A DNA stretch of 6,107 bases from Planctomycetota bacterium. GTDB taxonomy: Bacteria > Planctomycetota > Brocadiia > SM23-32. Below the pieces are notes generated by a model. That model was not told the origin of the DNA and made no database searches. It was given only the letters and a program-made list of their open reading frames with translations. A program made the translations under genes and the position numbers. Position 1 is the first letter of the stretch; each line of letters opens with the position of its first letter. The stretch lies in contig JAGXLK010000169.1 in NCBI GenBank assembly GCA_018334735.1, forward strand, positions 1-6,107, given 5' to 3'. Below, piece by piece: positions 5,604-6,107 of this stretch.

Positions 5604-6107
5604 TCAGGGTTCATACACCCCGTAAATGTTGAAATTCTCCGGCTGGGGAACCGTCCACATGCACCACGTGTTGCCCCACCAGATATAAGGTCCCCAGGGC
5701 TTGTCCGCATAAAGGTCTTCGAAAGGCGTCCACTCCACATGACCGTCATAATAACCCGGATGCATACCCGTGAACACCGGCTCCATGGTTGAATTGGGTG
5801 TCTTGAAAATTTTGCCCGACGGATTGGTGGAGGCACCGTCTTCAAGAACTCCGTTCTCGAGGTACACCCCGTAGCTACGACAGCCGGTCTCCTCGCGCAT
5901 GAGGACCTCACCAAGCATGACGTGTCCGCTTCGAGCGCGGTTTATCTTCATAGGCCCCATCGGGGGCTTTCCCAATATCATCTTCTTATCGTTGAAATAC
6001 GCGTTCGGCGGGCCACCGGGACGATTCACGAGGTAGCCACCGGAGAATGTTTCGTAGTTGCCCTGGCAGTTGTACCAGAGGGAACCGCCGTTGTGATAGC
6101 CGGGGAA
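5604..6107 (-). CDS. Prepilin-like protein paralogue, N-terminus beyond the window
   Basis: The frame is open from the right edge to a TGA at 5604-5606, giving 167 C-terminal residues. The pilin-type N-terminus would lie beyond base 6107, so membership in the prepilin family rests on similarity to the complete neighbour at 4554-5495. Shared blocks include GGSLWYNC followed by GNYETFSG at the left, PPMGP followed by HVML, YYDGHVEW, and PQPEN followed by YGVY at the C-terminus. Over the first well-aligned block of 29 residues, 24 are identical. Between the blocks the sequences differ in both length and content. An internal GTG at 6027-6029 is not the start, because the homology continues upstream of it to the window edge. 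Function is unknown; a surface or pseudopilus role is inferred from the paralogue. Confidence 0.85.
   Translation of the reverse strand, partial: FPGYHNGGSLWYNCQGNYETFSGGYLVNRPGGPPNAYFNDKKMILGKPPMGPMKINRARSGHVMLGEVLMREETGCRSYGVYLENGVLEDGASTNPSGKIFKTPNSTMEPVFTGMHPGYYDGHVEWTPFEDLYADKPWGPYIWWGNTWCMWTVPQPENFNIYGVYEP

Overview
The window looks like chromosomal DNA from a member of the PVC superphylum, most likely a Lentisphaerota, Kiritimatiellota or Verrucomicrobiota relative. The basis is the combination of a formylglycine-type sulfatase, a PL22-like oligogalacturonate lyase, and two adjacent prepilin-type N-terminal cleavage/methylation proteins of the FTLIELLVVVAIIAILAAMLMPAL type, which are greatly expanded in those phyla. 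The assignment is inference from gene content; no rRNA or other phylogenetic marker is present.

All five recognisable genes lie on the minus strand, so transcription runs from right to left. In that order they are: a prepilin-like protein cut by the right edge (5604-6107), a complete paralogue of it (4554-5495), an oligogalacturonate lyase-like beta-propeller protein (3000-4256), a transglutaminase-like cysteine enzyme (2078-2959), and a sulfatase (421-1725). The lyase and transglutaminase genes are only 40 bases apart, each has a good ribosome binding site, and they probably share a transcript. A TTGACA-containing promoter candidate lies about 80 bases upstream of the lyase start. The sulfatase sits behind a 352-base gap containing a long imperfect palindrome and a weak promoter candidate, so it may be transcribed separately.

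The three enzymes all lack an evident signal peptide. If that is right they act in the cytoplasm. A reasonable reading is a small catabolic cluster for imported, partly sulfated uronic-acid oligosaccharides: the sulfatase removes sulfate esters and the PL22-like lyase splits unsaturated uronide disaccharides. The transglutaminase-like protein has an intact Cys-His-Asp triad but no obvious place in that pathway. The two prepilin-like proteins would be membrane-anchored or secreted; any link to the enzymes is only by proximity.

The leftmost 420 bases hold no convincing gene. They contain a 16-base inverted repeat with a 60-base spacer, a perfect 7-base-pair hairpin, and several short open frames without starts. 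They may be intergenic repeat DNA or decayed coding sequence. No tRNA, rRNA, CRISPR array, transposase or phage gene is visible. Nothing here clearly forms a new system; the items most worth checking are the 78-base palindrome at 1937-2014, the inverted repeat at 144-235 and the lyase/transglutaminase pairing.
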